Positions 17,342 to 26,977 of a stretch of 64,000 nucleotides of DNA are shown here, in pieces (positions within the stretch are counted from its first letter, which is position 1; each line of letters opens with the position of its first letter). The stretch is from NCBI GenBank assembly GCA_002390225.1, contig DGOW01000051.1, positions 1-64,000 on the forward strand, read 5' to 3'. The position numbers were made by a program, and so were the translations under genes. Below the pieces are notes generated by a model that saw only the letters and a list, made by a program, of their open reading frames with translations, had not been told where the DNA came from and did no database searches. The DNA comes from Gemmatimonadales bacterium UBA4456. GTDB taxonomy: Bacteria > Gemmatimonadota > Gemmatimonadetes > Longimicrobiales > Gaopeijiaceae.

Positions 17342-18621
17342 ACGAGCTCTGCGATCGGGATCTCCCGCTGCTCGCCGGAGGTCATGTCACGTGCTACGAC
17401 GACCCCCTTCTCCAGCTCTTCAGGCCCGAGTACAAGCACCGTCCGCGCACCTTCGCGGGAGGCAGTCTTCATTTGCTTGCCAACGGTCTGTTCCTTGAGG
17501 CCGTACGAAACCGAGTACCCGCGATCACGCAAGCCATGCGCGAGCCGGAGTGCCGCCGGGCGCTCATCGGGGGTCACAGGGACGATGAAGTAGTCGACCG
17601 AGCGCGCATAGGGTGGGACGAGACCGCGATCGGCGAGCAACTCACCGAGCACGACGTCACCCATGCCAAAGCCAACCGCCGGGTGCGGATCCCCTCCCAC
17701 CAGCTCCAGAAGTCGGTCGTAGCGCCCTCCACCACAGATCGCCCGCAGCTCACCCTCCCGATCGAACAGCTCGAAAACGATTCCCGTGTAGTACGCGAGC
17801 CCGCGCACGATCCGGAGGTCAAGCTGGACGAAGTCGCCCAGCCCCATCGCATCGAGGGTGCTGAGGTAGTGCCGCATCCGCTCCAGTTCCGATGCGACGG
17901 CCGCATCACCCCCGAATGTCTCATCCAGCTCGTTCATGCTGGCCCCGTTCAGCAACTCTCGAAGAGTACCGATCTGCCCAGCATCCAGACCTGCCTGGTC
18001 AGCCAGCAGATGATCCGCTTTCTCCTCAGGCAGTCGTTCGATCTTGTCGATCACTGAGAAAGCGGCCCCAAGTTGCGCCTGCTTGACCCCGATCACCGCC
18101 AAGAGAGCGGTCAGGAGTCGACGGTCGGAGACTCTCGCCGCGAAGTCGTCTGCCGTAAGTCCGAGTTCACGAAGGCCGTCGATCGCGACAGCCAGAACCT
18201 CTGCGTCGGCAGCGACATTGGCCTCGCCCACGATGTCCACGTTCCACTGGAAGTGCTCTCGGAGTCGACCGCGCTGCGCTCGCTCGTATCGGAACAGCTG
18301 AGGCATCGTGAACCAGCGGATCGGCTTGCTCAGGCTCCGACTCCGCTCGCCCAGCATGCGGGCCAGTGAGGGAGTCATCTCAGGGCGAAGTGCGACCGGA
18401 CGGTCACCCTTGTCCACGAAATTGTAGAGCTGTCCGACGATCTCTTCCCCGCTCTTCTCGACGTACAGGTCGAGAGATTCGAGCGGCGGGGCGTCATACT
18501 CCTGAAATCCGTACCGTCGCGCGACACGTCGCCACGCGTCCTGGATGTGGGCGCGCAGGGCGAAGTCTTCGGGCGGGAAGTCCCGAAAGCCCGGGAGTTT
18601 GGCGAATTCCGGAGAGGCCAC
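17338..18621 (-). CDS. hisS: Histidyl-tRNA synthetase
   Basis: A 427-residue class II synthetase. Motif 1 is near LPGFRDFPPEDF; motif 2 is RYERAQRGRLREHFQWNVDIVG; the HisRS-specific RGLAYYTGIVFEL and CGGGRYDRL segments are present. The C-terminal anticodon domain follows GFGMGDVVL, with YFIVPVTPDERP near 340. The retained catalytic Arg in RGLAYYTG argues for a true synthetase rather than HisZ. It begins with GTG and no strong ribosome binding site, and overlaps the next gene by four bases. Confidence 0.96.
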   Translation of the reverse strand: MASPEFAKLPGFRDFPPEDFALRAHIQDAWRRVARRYGFQEYDAPPLESLDLYVEKSGEEIVGQLYNFVDKGDRPVALRPEMTPSLARMLGERSRSLSKPIRWFTMPQLFRYERAQRGRLREHFQWNVDIVGEANVAADAEVLAVAIDGLRELGLTADDFAARVSDRRLLTALLAVIGVKQAQLGAAFSVIDKIERLPEEKADHLLADQAGLDAGQIGTLRELLNGASMNELDETFGGDAAVASELERMRHYLSTLDAMGLGDFVQLDLRIVRGLAYYTGIVFELFDREGELRAICGGGRYDRLLELVGGDPHPAVGFGMGDVVLGELLADRGLVPPYARSVDYFIVPVTPDERPAALRLAHGLRDRGYSVSYGLKEQTVGKQMKTASREGARTVLVLGPEELEKGVVVARDMTSGEQREIPIAELV

Positions 18622-18659
18622 GAATCGTACGTACTTCGGGGGTTGGACGGGGGGCTCCG

Positions 18660-19985
18660 TCAGAGGGGAAATCTACCCTGACCTGCGAGAGGGTCCAGCC
18701 CCAGGAGGATCATCGCAGGACCCACGGAATGCGCAGATCCAGTCACGACGACCGTGCCAACCCCCGCCCGGCGCTGTGCCCGTTCCAGGGCGTCCTGAAA
18801 ATCCGGCACCACTCGTACCCGGGTGATCGAGTCGACCAGGTCGGCCGCCGCTACCGGATCCCACTGTCGATCGAGAGGGGCAGTGGGCGGACGCGTGAGG
18901 TAGGCCGCATCGGTGCGGGACAGAAGTGGGGGCAGCATCGAACGCCAATCCTTGTCACCCAGCACGCCAACCAGCGCCACGAGCGGGCGAGGCAGTTCCA
19001 GTCGGTCGATGGTGTCGACCAGCGACACGACCCCTGCCGTGTTGTGGGCGACATCGAAGACGAAAGTGGCGCCGTCGATGACGCGAATCTCGTCACGGCC
19101 GGGATGCACGACGGACGCCACTCCATCGACAATGTCTGCGCGGGAAGGCCGCCATGCCCCACTCAGGCGTTCCAGCATCGCGACGGCAAGTGCGGCGTTA
19201 ATCGCCTGGTGATGGCCCACCAGTGGCGTTGTCAGCGGCAGGTCCCCCCAGCACTCGGTCGGTACTGTGAGGTGCGTCGCGTCTCGGGTCACAGAGATCT
19301 CGCTGATCGTCGCCTCGTCGACATGGGTGACGGGCGCCCCCACCGACGATGCACGTTCCCGCAGCAGGGCCAGGATCGCCGGCGAGGACTCAGCCGTCAC
19401 AAACGGCACGCCCTTCTTGAGAATGCCTGCCTTTTCCGAGGCGATGGCCTCGAGCGTGTTACCAAGGTAGTCGGCATGATCCATCGCGACGTTCGTGATC
19501 GCTGTGACCTCAGGATGAATCACGTTCGTTGAGTCCAGGCGCCCGCCGAGTCCGACCTCCATGACACCCATCTCGACGCCTTCCCGGGCAAAGGCGTACA
19601 TGGCGAGTACGGTGACGGCCTCGAAGAAGGACAGCCCGTGGTCCATGATGGGTCCTGTCGCTTCATCCGCATACGCGACCAGGCGCTCGTCGTGGATGGG
19701 GTCGCCATTGATGAGCATGCGCTCCCGGATCGAGCAGAGATGGGGCGAGGTGTACACCCCCGTCCTCCGCCCCGCTGCCTGCATGACCGAACCCACGGTC
19801 GACGTCACGGAGCCCTTACCGTTCGTGCCACCGACGTGAAGCGTCGCGTAGGCACGGTGTGGATCTCCCAACTGGGCCAGAGCCCGCTCCGTTCGCCCGA
19901 GCCCCCACTGAACCCCTGTCGCGAGCACCGGAAAGAGCCGCTCCGCAAGCGCATCGGCGAAGGGGGCGTCCGTCAGTCGCTCCAC
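18660..19985 (-). CDS. folC: Folylpolyglutamate synthase / dihydrofolate synthase
   Basis: A 441-residue Mur-ligase-family enzyme that adds glutamate to dihydropteroate and folates. The ATP loop is HVGGTNGKGSVTST (about 50-63), followed by TSPHLCSIRERM, VMEVGLGGRLDSTN and HPGRDEI in the C-terminal domain. Length is typical. The start is GTG 19985, which overlaps accD by 13 bases, the common accD-folC arrangement. It ends 38 bases before hisS. Confidence 0.96.
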   Translation of the reverse strand: MERLTDAPFADALAERLFPVLATGVQWGLGRTERALAQLGDPHRAYATLHVGGTNGKGSVTSTVGSVMQAAGRRTGVYTSPHLCSIRERMLINGDPIHDERLVAYADEATGPIMDHGLSFFEAVTVLAMYAFAREGVEMGVMEVGLGGRLDSTNVIHPEVTAITNVAMDHADYLGNTLEAIASEKAGILKKGVPFVTAESSPAILALLRERASSVGAPVTHVDEATISEISVTRDATHLTVPTECWGDLPLTTPLVGHHQAINAALAVAMLERLSGAWRPSRADIVDGVASVVHPGRDEIRVIDGATFVFDVAHNTAGVVSLVDTIDRLELPRPLVALVGVLGDKDWRSMLPPLLSRTDAAYLTRPPTAPLDRQWDPVAAADLVDSITRVRVVPDFQDALERAQRRAGVGTVVVTGSAHSVGPAMILLGLDPLAGQGRFPL

Positions 19986-20821
19986 CCGGCGAACTGATGC
20001 CGGAGGACCGTACCGATCGTGGCCTTGAGTTCACGACGGTCGACCACTCGATCGACCATCCCGTGCTCCTGAAGGAACTCGGCACGCTGGAATCCCGCAG
20101 GAAGCTCCTGCTTGATCGTCTCTTCGATTACGCGGGGACCGGCAAAGCCGATCAGAGCTCCGGGCTCGGCGATGTTCACGTCCCCGAGCATCGCGTATGA
20201 AGCCGTTACGCCACCTGTGGTCGGATGCGTGAGGATCGAGATGAACGGTAGACCTTCGTCGTGCATCCTGGCCAGCACCGTCGACACCTTCGCCATCTGC
20301 ATGAGCGAGTAGATGCCCTCCTGCATGCGGGCTCCACCCGAGGCACTCACGATCAGCAGTGGGATTTTCTTCTTGAGCGCCATCATTCCGGCTCGCGCGA
20401 TCTTTTCACCCACCACGGAGCCCATGGAGCCACCGATGAAGTCGAAGTCCATCACTGCAAGTGAAACCTCGATCTCGTCGAGCGTCCCAGTGCCCGAGAC
20501 CAGTGCCTCGTTCTTCCCTTTCGCCTCCGCGACCGCAATACGCACCGGGTAGTCCTTCAGGTCGGAGAACCCCAACGGATCGGCCGCCTTGAGTTCGACG
20601 TCCAACTCCTTGAACGATCCAGCGTCGAGCAGGATGCTCACGTACGCATGGGCTCCGATCCGCAGGTGATGACTGCAGTTCGGGCAGACGTTCAGGTTCT
20701 GGGCGAGACGCTCTCGGTAGAGGATCTCTCCGCAGCCTTTGCACTTGTCGAAGACGTCGGTCGGGACGTCTCTGCGGTCCTCGGCCTTGAGGGGCTTCTT
20801 GTCCTTGCGGAACCAGGCCAT
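19973..20821 (-). CDS. accD: Acetyl-CoA carboxylase carboxyltransferase subunit beta
   Basis: A 282-residue subunit that, with AccA, transfers carboxyl from biotin to acetyl-CoA. The N-terminal zinc ribbon is CKGCG (about 28-32) and CPNC (about 47-50). The crotonase-fold body has SGGARMQEG, TGGVTASYAMLGDVNIAEP and GFAGPRVIEQT-like GFAGPRVIEETI. Length matches the family. accA is not in the window. A gap of 31 bases separates it from rodA upstream. Confidence 0.97.
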   Translation of the reverse strand: MAWFRKDKKPLKAEDRRDVPTDVFDKCKGCGEILYRERLAQNLNVCPNCSHHLRIGAHAYVSILLDAGSFKELDVELKAADPLGFSDLKDYPVRIAVAEAKGKNEALVSGTGTLDEIEVSLAVMDFDFIGGSMGSVVGEKIARAGMMALKKKIPLLIVSASGGARMQEGIYSLMQMAKVSTVLARMHDEGLPFISILTHPTTGGVTASYAMLGDVNIAEPGALIGFAGPRVIEETIKQELPAGFQRAEFLQEHGMVDRVVDRRELKATIGTVLRHQFAGWSD

Positions 20822-20852
20822 GGGGCTCCTGTCGCTTCGGATCGGGAGGGTG

Positions 20853-22091
20853 TCAGGCGCGCTCGTGTGCGACCCGAACTGCGATCGCTACGGCCACCCA
20901 CGACATCAGGAGGAAGGTCCCTCCGTAGCTCACGAACGGCAGCGGAATGCCGGTGATCGGTACAACTCCGACCGTCATTCCCACGTTCACGAAGACGTGG
21001 ACCAGCCACGCTCCGAAGATACCGAGGAGCACCAGACCGGCAAAGGGCGAATCCGTGTTTCCCGCGAGGCCCACGAGCCTCGTGAGGACACACGCGAAGA
21101 CGACGATCGCAAGCGTTGTCCCCATGAACCCCAGTTCCTCACCGACGACACTGAAGATGAAGTCCGTATGCTGTTCCGGCAGGAAGTCGAGTCGCTTCTG
21201 CAAACCCTGTGTGAAGCCCTGCCCCCAGAACTGGCCACTCCCGACCGCGACCTTCGACTGAATCACGTGGTATCCGGCGCCACGCGGATCGACTTCAGGG
21301 TTCAGGAAGACGAGAATGCGATTCCGCTGGTACGAGGCGAGCGAATTCCAGAGCGGTCGGGCCAGCGTAGCGGACGCGAAGTTAGCCAGGACGAGCGCGA
21401 CCGACTCGAACAGGAAGAGCCGAGAGCGCAGGAAGAGGATCATGCACCCGATCACCACCAAGATGTATATCGACCATACCACGGTGTTGTACGCGAGGAA
21501 GAGGCCGATCACCGGGCTGGCGACAAGCATGAGAAGCCAGACGGGTGCCGCAGCCCAGTACAGCATTGCGAACAGGATGCCAACGAACGCCAATGCCGTG
21601 CCCAGGTCGGGCTGCAGCATCACGAGACCGAGCGGTAGCCCGACGACCGCCCCCGGCTTGACGAGCTCCCGGAGTGAGGTCAATCCCGTCTCTCGTGTAG
21701 ATAGGAGCTGAGCGAGCGCAAGGATGGTGGCGATCTTTGCGATCTCAGCGGGTTGAAAACCGAAGCCGCCGATGTTGATCCATGACTTCACGCCGGTGGC
21801 CGTGCCACGACCCTCCCCTATGACCAGGGTGAGAGCGAGGAGCACCACGCTGATCACGTACGAGGGAAGTGCCGCCCATACGATCCACCGAACGGGGATG
21901 CGTGAGACCGCAGAGAACACTACCAGCGCGATGATCAGCCACTGAACCTGCCGTACCCAGGCATCCGCAGTGACAACGTTCGGTACCGAGACCTGGCCGG
22001 CCGAGTAGATCATCGCGATGCCGAACGCGCTCAGCATCAGGATCCCGAAGAACAGAGGACGGTCCAGCGTCCATCGCTCGAGGAACCTCAT
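20853..22091 (-). CDS. rodA: Rod-shape SEDS glycosyltransferase RodA
   Basis: A 412-residue polytopic inner-membrane peptidoglycan polymerase, about ten transmembrane helices. SEDS signatures are LQPDLGTALAF, GSGQFWGQG, LDFLPEQHTDFIFSVVGEELGF and GIPLPFVSYGG. It partners with the PBP2 encoded immediately upstream, overlapping by four bases (22088-22091), and with MreBCD for lateral wall growth. Confidence 0.97.
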   Translation of the reverse strand: MRFLERWTLDRPLFFGILMLSAFGIAMIYSAGQVSVPNVVTADAWVRQVQWLIIALVVFSAVSRIPVRWIVWAALPSYVISVVLLALTLVIGEGRGTATGVKSWINIGGFGFQPAEIAKIATILALAQLLSTRETGLTSLRELVKPGAVVGLPLGLVMLQPDLGTALAFVGILFAMLYWAAAPVWLLMLVASPVIGLFLAYNTVVWSIYILVVIGCMILFLRSRLFLFESVALVLANFASATLARPLWNSLASYQRNRILVFLNPEVDPRGAGYHVIQSKVAVGSGQFWGQGFTQGLQKRLDFLPEQHTDFIFSVVGEELGFMGTTLAIVVFACVLTRLVGLAGNTDSPFAGLVLLGIFGAWLVHVFVNVGMTVGVVPITGIPLPFVSYGGTFLLMSWVAVAIAVRVAHERA

Positions 22092-23974
22092 CGGCCACCC
22101 TGCTCCACAAAGGCCTGTGGGAACCGCTCTCGGTACCAGCGCGGAATCGGCCCGGTCATGATGTGTTCCCGATACGTCTGGATCGTATCGATGGGCATAC
22201 CGCGTTTCGCGCGCAGGTAGTAATCAGCCGTCTTTGCCACGATCGGGGCAGCAATCTGTCCGCCGCTTTGCCCGAACTCGATGATCACGACGACGACAAT
22301 CTCCGGGGGTTCACCTGGAGGCCCCGCCATGCCTGCGAACCAGGCATGATCTTCGGCGAGGCCGCGAACACTCAGTGGATTCTGCCCAGTACCGGTCTTG
22401 CCGAAGACATCCCAGTATTCGAGTGCCGTCCCGAAGTGCGCGGTACCGCCAGGAGCCGTGACCATGCGCATTCCCTCCTGCAGGGACGCGATGTGCTCGG
22501 CTTCGAGGTTCAGCTCCCACCCATCCACACGCGGCGCATCTTGCGCGATCGTCGGGGCCGGCGCCGAGCCATCGCCTGCGAGGGCGACGTAGAACTGAGC
22601 CATCTTGAGCGGGGTCTGTGAGTTAGGACCCTGCCCGATGGCAAGATTGAGCGCCTCACCTTCCGTCGGACGATATCCGAACTGTCGACGGAACCAATCC
22701 AGTTCGTCCGGGAAGATGCCTCGACTTTCCTGAGGAAGGTCAACGCCGCACTGCTGACTGAAACCGATCTCGGTCGACCGATTCATCAGGCGCTCAAGCC
22801 CGATCCTCAGGCCCAGCTGGTAGAAATAAACATCGCACGAGTTTCCGATCGCCTCGGCGAGCGTGTTGTATCCGTGTCCGCCTCGGTCCCAGCAGCCCCA
22901 GAAGCGATTTCCCCAGTACCACTGACCCTCACACGGGTCTGGCATGTATTCATCGGGTGTTACGACACCGGCATCCAGCGCGATCCCGGCGGAGGCGAGC
23001 TTCCACGTCGATGCAGGGGCGTAGAGACCAAGGACTGAACGATCGAAGAGTGGCTTGCGCTCGTCGGAGTTAAGCCCGTCCCACGTCTCCGTGTCGATGC
23101 CTCCCACGAAGGAATTGGGGTCGTACCCCGGGGCCGAGTACATGGCGAGGACACCTCCATCCGCCGGGTCGAGCGCCACGACTGCCCCCGACATCGAGTC
23201 GGGAAAGATCTCGTGGATCCACTGCTGGAGACCGAAGTCGAGGTTGAGGTGAAGGTCCTCACCTTCGATTGCGGGGGTCCGCTCCACTCCAGTGAAGTCA
23301 CCGACGATGCGTCCGCGCGCGTCAAATTCGACCCAGCGGACTCCCTGCCTGCCCTGCAGCGTCGATTCGTACTGCCGCTCAATCCCGATCTTCCCGACGA
23401 TCATCCCGGCGTCATAGATCGAATCGGGGAACCTGGGCATCGCAAGCTCCTCTGCGGTAACCTCGCCCACGTAGCCCGTAATATGCCCGGCAGCGGCGCC
23501 CAGGTTGTACCGGCGACGGGGCCGCATGTCGATGTATACGCCCGGGAAGGAGGTTCGTCGCTCCTCGAGAGCGGCAATGACTTCGAAGTCGGCATCCGAG
23601 TCGACGATGACCTCGCGCCCGAAGCGACGCAGTCGCGCAATCACCTGCTCGATCCGCTCGTCCGACAGCTCCATGTGATCCGCCATACGGTTCAGCGTAG
23701 CCCGCACGGAGTCGACCGGTCCGGGAAGAATCGTGATCGAGTACCCCGGCACGTTGTCCGCGATGATGACGTTGTTGCGGTCGTAGATGGTGCCACGAGG
23801 TGGCGGGATCGGGAGGATACGAACCCGATTCGAGCTCGCCCGCAGCAACCAGTCTTCAGACTGGACCACCTGCACACGGAAGAACGCCACGATCAGAATT
23901 CCGAGGATGAGGCCCGTGGCTGCGTACATACCGTGCGCTCGGCGGCGGCGTGCCTGCGGGTGATGGATGTTCAT
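22088..23974 (-). CDS. mrdA: Penicillin-binding protein 2, transpeptidase of the elongasome
   Basis: A 628-residue class B PBP. One N-terminal membrane anchor (about 16-35) is followed by the PBP dimerisation/pedestal domain with PPPRGTIYDRN. The transpeptidase domain has the nucleophile motif Ser322-Thr-Trp-Lys325, SxN-type motif Ser379-Cys-Asp381, and Lys526-Thr-Gly-Thr529. Trp in the SxxK tetrad is less common than Phe, Tyr or Val. It overlaps mreD and rodA by four bases each. It cross-links wall made by RodA. Confidence 0.97.
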   Translation of the reverse strand: MNIHHPQARRRRAHGMYAATGLILGILIVAFFRVQVVQSEDWLLRASSNRVRILPIPPPRGTIYDRNNVIIADNVPGYSITILPGPVDSVRATLNRMADHMELSDERIEQVIARLRRFGREVIVDSDADFEVIAALEERRTSFPGVYIDMRPRRRYNLGAAAGHITGYVGEVTAEELAMPRFPDSIYDAGMIVGKIGIERQYESTLQGRQGVRWVEFDARGRIVGDFTGVERTPAIEGEDLHLNLDFGLQQWIHEIFPDSMSGAVVALDPADGGVLAMYSAPGYDPNSFVGGIDTETWDGLNSDERKPLFDRSVLGLYAPASTWKLASAGIALDAGVVTPDEYMPDPCEGQWYWGNRFWGCWDRGGHGYNTLAEAIGNSCDVYFYQLGLRIGLERLMNRSTEIGFSQQCGVDLPQESRGIFPDELDWFRRQFGYRPTEGEALNLAIGQGPNSQTPLKMAQFYVALAGDGSAPAPTIAQDAPRVDGWELNLEAEHIASLQEGMRMVTAPGGTAHFGTALEYWDVFGKTGTGQNPLSVRGLAEDHAWFAGMAGPPGEPPEIVVVVIIEFGQSGGQIAAPIVAKTADYYLRAKRGMPIDTIQTYREHIMTGPIPRWYRERFPQAFVEQGGR

Positions 23975-24459
23975 ACGTCACCCCAGGCACCGAGCAACCA
24001 TGACATCCCCAGTGCAATCCCCGCGACGTACAGGCTCCCGACCGCTCCCTGCAACACGACCTGCTCCACGAACGGCTGGCGGACCTCCCTGCCCATGGTA
24101 ATCCAGTGAACGAGATCCCGAGTCCATTTTCCCATGAACACATACGCCGGCAAGAAGTGCCTTGAATCTCCGACGAACAGGTCACGGGTGATCGCTCCTC
24201 CCGCCGCCACAATGGTCATTGCGATGGAGTTCGCTCCGAAGGCGAGCACGCTCATCGCGTCTTCGAGCAACCCGGTGGTCAATCCGAGCACGGACGCCCT
24301 CCCAAGCGACGTCTCCCGAGCGGCGATCAGGAGTCCGAGGGTCAGTAGATCCGGTGCGCCACGACCGTAGGAGAGTCCGATGTGCAGGACGAAGTGAAGG
24401 ACGAAGAGCAGCCCGACGAGGATCCAGAGCGAGACCGTCCGGACATCGACCTCGTTCAC
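23971..24459 (-). CDS. mreD: Rod-shape determining protein MreD
   Basis: A 162-residue integral membrane protein with about five hydrophobic segments (for example 8-29, 35-48, 70-92 and 138-156). Sequence alone is weakly conserved. The call rests on the profile GLTTGLLEDAMSVLAFGANSI together with its place between mreC and mrdA, overlapping both by four bases. Confidence 0.9.
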   Translation of the reverse strand: MNEVDVRTVSLWILVGLLFVLHFVLHIGLSYGRGAPDLLTLGLLIAARETSLGRASVLGLTTGLLEDAMSVLAFGANSIAMTIVAAGGAITRDLFVGDSRHFLPAYVFMGKWTRDLVHWITMGREVRQPFVEQVVLQGAVGSLYVAGIALGMSWLLGAWGDV

Positions 24460-25337
24460 CGGTTGTCACCCCCGGGGGCGATCACACCGACCGTATCCTG
24501 CGCCCACACCTGTGAGGCATCGTCCCCGGAGTCCGAGACGAGCACCAGCACGTGCGTGGCAGCGGCGGGCTCTGCGATCGGCTCAAGGTAGTATGCCTTC
24601 CGCCATGTACCCTCTGCTTCCGCTACGCCAAGCACCGTGCCGATCGGAATGCCACGAGGAAAGATCCCCCCCAAACCACTCGTGAGCACCGCCTGCCCCG
24701 AGTCGAAGGGCTCGTGGAACGGGATGCCGTTGATGACGAGCCTGTCCTCTTCGCGAAACGATCCACGACGACTCTCAATCAATCCGTAGGCTGATCCGTC
24801 GGCCAGCATCGCGCTGGGGCGAAAGTCCGGATGTGTCCAGTCGATCCCGGACGAGTTGGCGGTCCGGGTCTCACGGATGACCCCCACCAGCCCGGTCGGA
24901 GACACCACCGGTGCTCCGGCACGAATACCATCACGGGTCCCTACGTCGACCAAGAACGTACTCTCTGACCCGGGAGTCCCCGGGCGATGTATCGTCGCGG
25001 GGCGGTACGTCGCGCCCGCGCGCTCCTGCAGCTCCAGAAGGTCCCGCAGTGTCTCGTTCTCATCGGCTACCGCCTGATGCGTCGACATCGCCGCAGAGAG
25101 TGAGTCAACGGTCACCTGCAGAGCCTCGACACGAACACGCCGGGCGCCCACATCGGTCAGGAGGCCCTGCATGGCGATGAAGGGTCGGAGGGCAGAGACC
25201 TGAAGCGCGGAAGAGATCCGTTCCTGTGTTGTCGACGGCAGGTAGACCGTCCCGAACGCAAAGAGCAGCACAAAGGCCGTTAGCGTAAGATCTCGGCCGG
25301 GGCTGCCTGATTCCGGCTCGCTGCCGTAGAAAGGCAA
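24456..25337 (-). CDS. mreC: Rod-shape determining protein MreC
   Basis: A 293-residue bitopic protein: one N-terminal helix (about 20-37), a coiled-coil stretch (about 65-105) and the periplasmic beta domain with VDVGTRDGIRAGAPVVSPTGLVG, LVINGIPF and VLTSGLGGIFPRGIPIG. It links MreB to PBP2. It lies 12 bases after mreB and overlaps mreD by four. Confidence 0.96.
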   Translation of the reverse strand: MPFYGSEPESGSPGRDLTLTAFVLLFAFGTVYLPSTTQERISSALQVSALRPFIAMQGLLTDVGARRVRVEALQVTVDSLSAAMSTHQAVADENETLRDLLELQERAGATYRPATIHRPGTPGSESTFLVDVGTRDGIRAGAPVVSPTGLVGVIRETRTANSSGIDWTHPDFRPSAMLADGSAYGLIESRRGSFREEDRLVINGIPFHEPFDSGQAVLTSGLGGIFPRGIPIGTVLGVAEAEGTWRKAYYLEPIAEPAAATHVLVLVSDSGDDASQVWAQDTVGVIAPGGDNR

Positions 25338-25349
25338 CTCAGAGCCTCC

Positions 25350-26396
25350 CTACTGAACGAGGACCGTACGGTACTTGGTCAGGTCGTCGAGAATGCGACC
25401 TGCGCCGCGCACGACGCACGTCAGCGGCTCCTCGTCGACATGGATCGGCAGATTCGTCTCGTGCTTGAGCAGCTTGTCGAGCCCACGGATCAAGGCCCCT
25501 CCGCCGGTCATCATGATCCCGCGGTCCACAATATCGGAGGAAAGTTCCGGGGGAGTGATCTCCAGCGCACGACGCACGGCATCGACGATCGCCTGGATCG
25601 GCTCCTGGATGCACTCACGAACCTCCTGCGAGTGCGCGAGGACTGTTTTCGGGATGCCCGACACGAGATCCCGGCCCTTAACCTCCATCTCCCGCTCCTC
25701 GCCGTAGTCGAACGCCGAGCCGATCTGAACCTTGATCGCCTCCGCTGTCGGCTCACCGATGAGCAGGTTGTAGTTCTTGCGCAGGAACGTCACGATCGCC
25801 GCGTCGAGCTCGTCTCCCCCGACGCGAATCGACGTATCCGAAACGATGCCCGAGAGCGCGATGACCGCGATCTCAGTCGTTCCACCCCCAATATCGATCA
25901 CCATGTTGCCTGTGGGCGTTTCGACGGGGAGCCCCACACCGATCGCGGCTGCCATCGGCTCATCCACCATGAAAACATTCTTCGCTCCGGCGGACATCGC
26001 GGACGAGCGCACGGCACGGCGCTCCAACTCCGTGATTCCCGACGGCACGCCGACGACCACCGTCGGCTTGATGCGGAAGATGCGCTTGGACGTGACCTGC
26101 TTGAGGAAATGCCGAAGCATCATCTCCGTCACATCAACATCGGCGATGACGCCGTCTTTGAGAGGACGAATCGCTTCGATCCCCTCAGGGGTGCGGCCGA
26201 GCATGCGCTTGGCTTCAAGTCCGATGCCGAGAATACGGCGGCTCCCCCGCTCAACCGCGACCACGGAGGGCTCGTTCAGCACGATGCCCTCACCCTTCAC
26301 GTAGACGAGCGTGTTCGCAGTCCCCAGGTCGACGGCGATGTCATTCACCGGGATTAATCGGCCGGAGCTCAGCCAGTTGGTCAGTTCAGGAAGCAA
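25350..26396 (-). CDS. mreB: Rod-shape determining protein MreB
   Basis: A 348-residue bacterial actin. It shows IAVDLGTANTLVYVKGEGIVLNEPSVVA (phosphate 1), the MVIDIGGGTTEIAV phosphate-2 motif and GIMMTGGGALIRGLD adenosine loop. The start is a TTG at 26396, which gives a short amphipathic N-terminus (LTNWLSSGRLI) like membrane-binding MreB helices; no ATG fits in the conserved region. It heads the mreBCD-mrdA-rodA operon. I found no convincing promoter in the 137-base gap upstream. Confidence 0.96.
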   Translation of the reverse strand: MLPELTNWLSSGRLIPVNDIAVDLGTANTLVYVKGEGIVLNEPSVVAVERGSRRILGIGLEAKRMLGRTPEGIEAIRPLKDGVIADVDVTEMMLRHFLKQVTSKRIFRIKPTVVVGVPSGITELERRAVRSSAMSAGAKNVFMVDEPMAAAIGVGLPVETPTGNMVIDIGGGTTEIAVIALSGIVSDTSIRVGGDELDAAIVTFLRKNYNLLIGEPTAEAIKVQIGSAFDYGEEREMEVKGRDLVSGIPKTVLAHSQEVRECIQEPIQAIVDAVRRALEITPPELSSDIVDRGIMMTGGGALIRGLDKLLKHETNLPIHVDEEPLTCVVRGAGRILDDLTKYRTVLVQ

Positions 26397-26533
26397 CGTG
26401 ATGCCTGTTCCGGCGGCGCAAGGCGTTTGGGGATACTAGGTTGACACATCAGTGATCTGCGGATGAACATACGTTTACCGAGAGCTGCGTGCCAGTCTTT
26501 CTGCAGCTTCCGGACCCATGGCAGTGCTGGCTC

Positions 26534-26977
26534 TCATTTCGTCCCCGTGCTGCCGAATCCGCCTGCACCCCGATCGGTGTCCGACAACTGGTCAACATGC
26601 TCGATTACGGGCGTTTCGAACCGTGCGAAGACGAGCTGAGCGATCCGCTCACCCCGCTCGAGGGTTACTGCCTCGCTCCCCAGATTCTGCATGATCACCC
26701 GTAGCTCACCGCGATAGTCCGGATCGATCGTCCCCGGACTGTTCGGGAGCGTGATCCCGTACTTGAGCGCTAGGCCCGACCGTGGCCGGACCTGACACTC
26801 GATTCCCTCGGGCAACTCCACCACGAGCCCAGTCGAGACAAGCCGAATTTCTCCAGGCTTGAGCGTCAGCGCCTCCTCCGACGAGCGAATGTCATAGCCA
26901 GCGGCATGATCCGTGGCCCGCGCCGGAAGCGGCAAGTCGAGATTCGACGGAAGTCGTCGAAAGCGCACCGTCGTCAT
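26534..26977 (-). CDS. dut: dUTP diphosphatase
   Basis: A 147-residue trimeric dUTPase that removes dUTP and supplies dUMP. The five motifs are visible: [41 protein letters not shown] and the C-terminal Gly-rich [10 protein letters not shown]. The start is ATG 26977, which shares one base with the ald stop; the longer frame to 27022 is unconserved. Confidence 0.97.
   Translation of the reverse strand: MTTVRFRRLPSNLDLPLPARATDHAAGYDIRSSEEALTLKPGEIRLVSTGLVVELPEGIECQVRPRSGLALKYGITLPNSPGTIDPDYRGELRVIMQNLGSEAVTLERGERIAQLVFARFETPVIEHVDQLSDTDRGAGGFGSTGTK

Noticed and set aside
26397..26533. Possible mreB promoter (TAGTAT on the minus strand near 26440)
   Set aside because: No acceptable -35 element at 16-18 bases; transcription may come from dut upstream.
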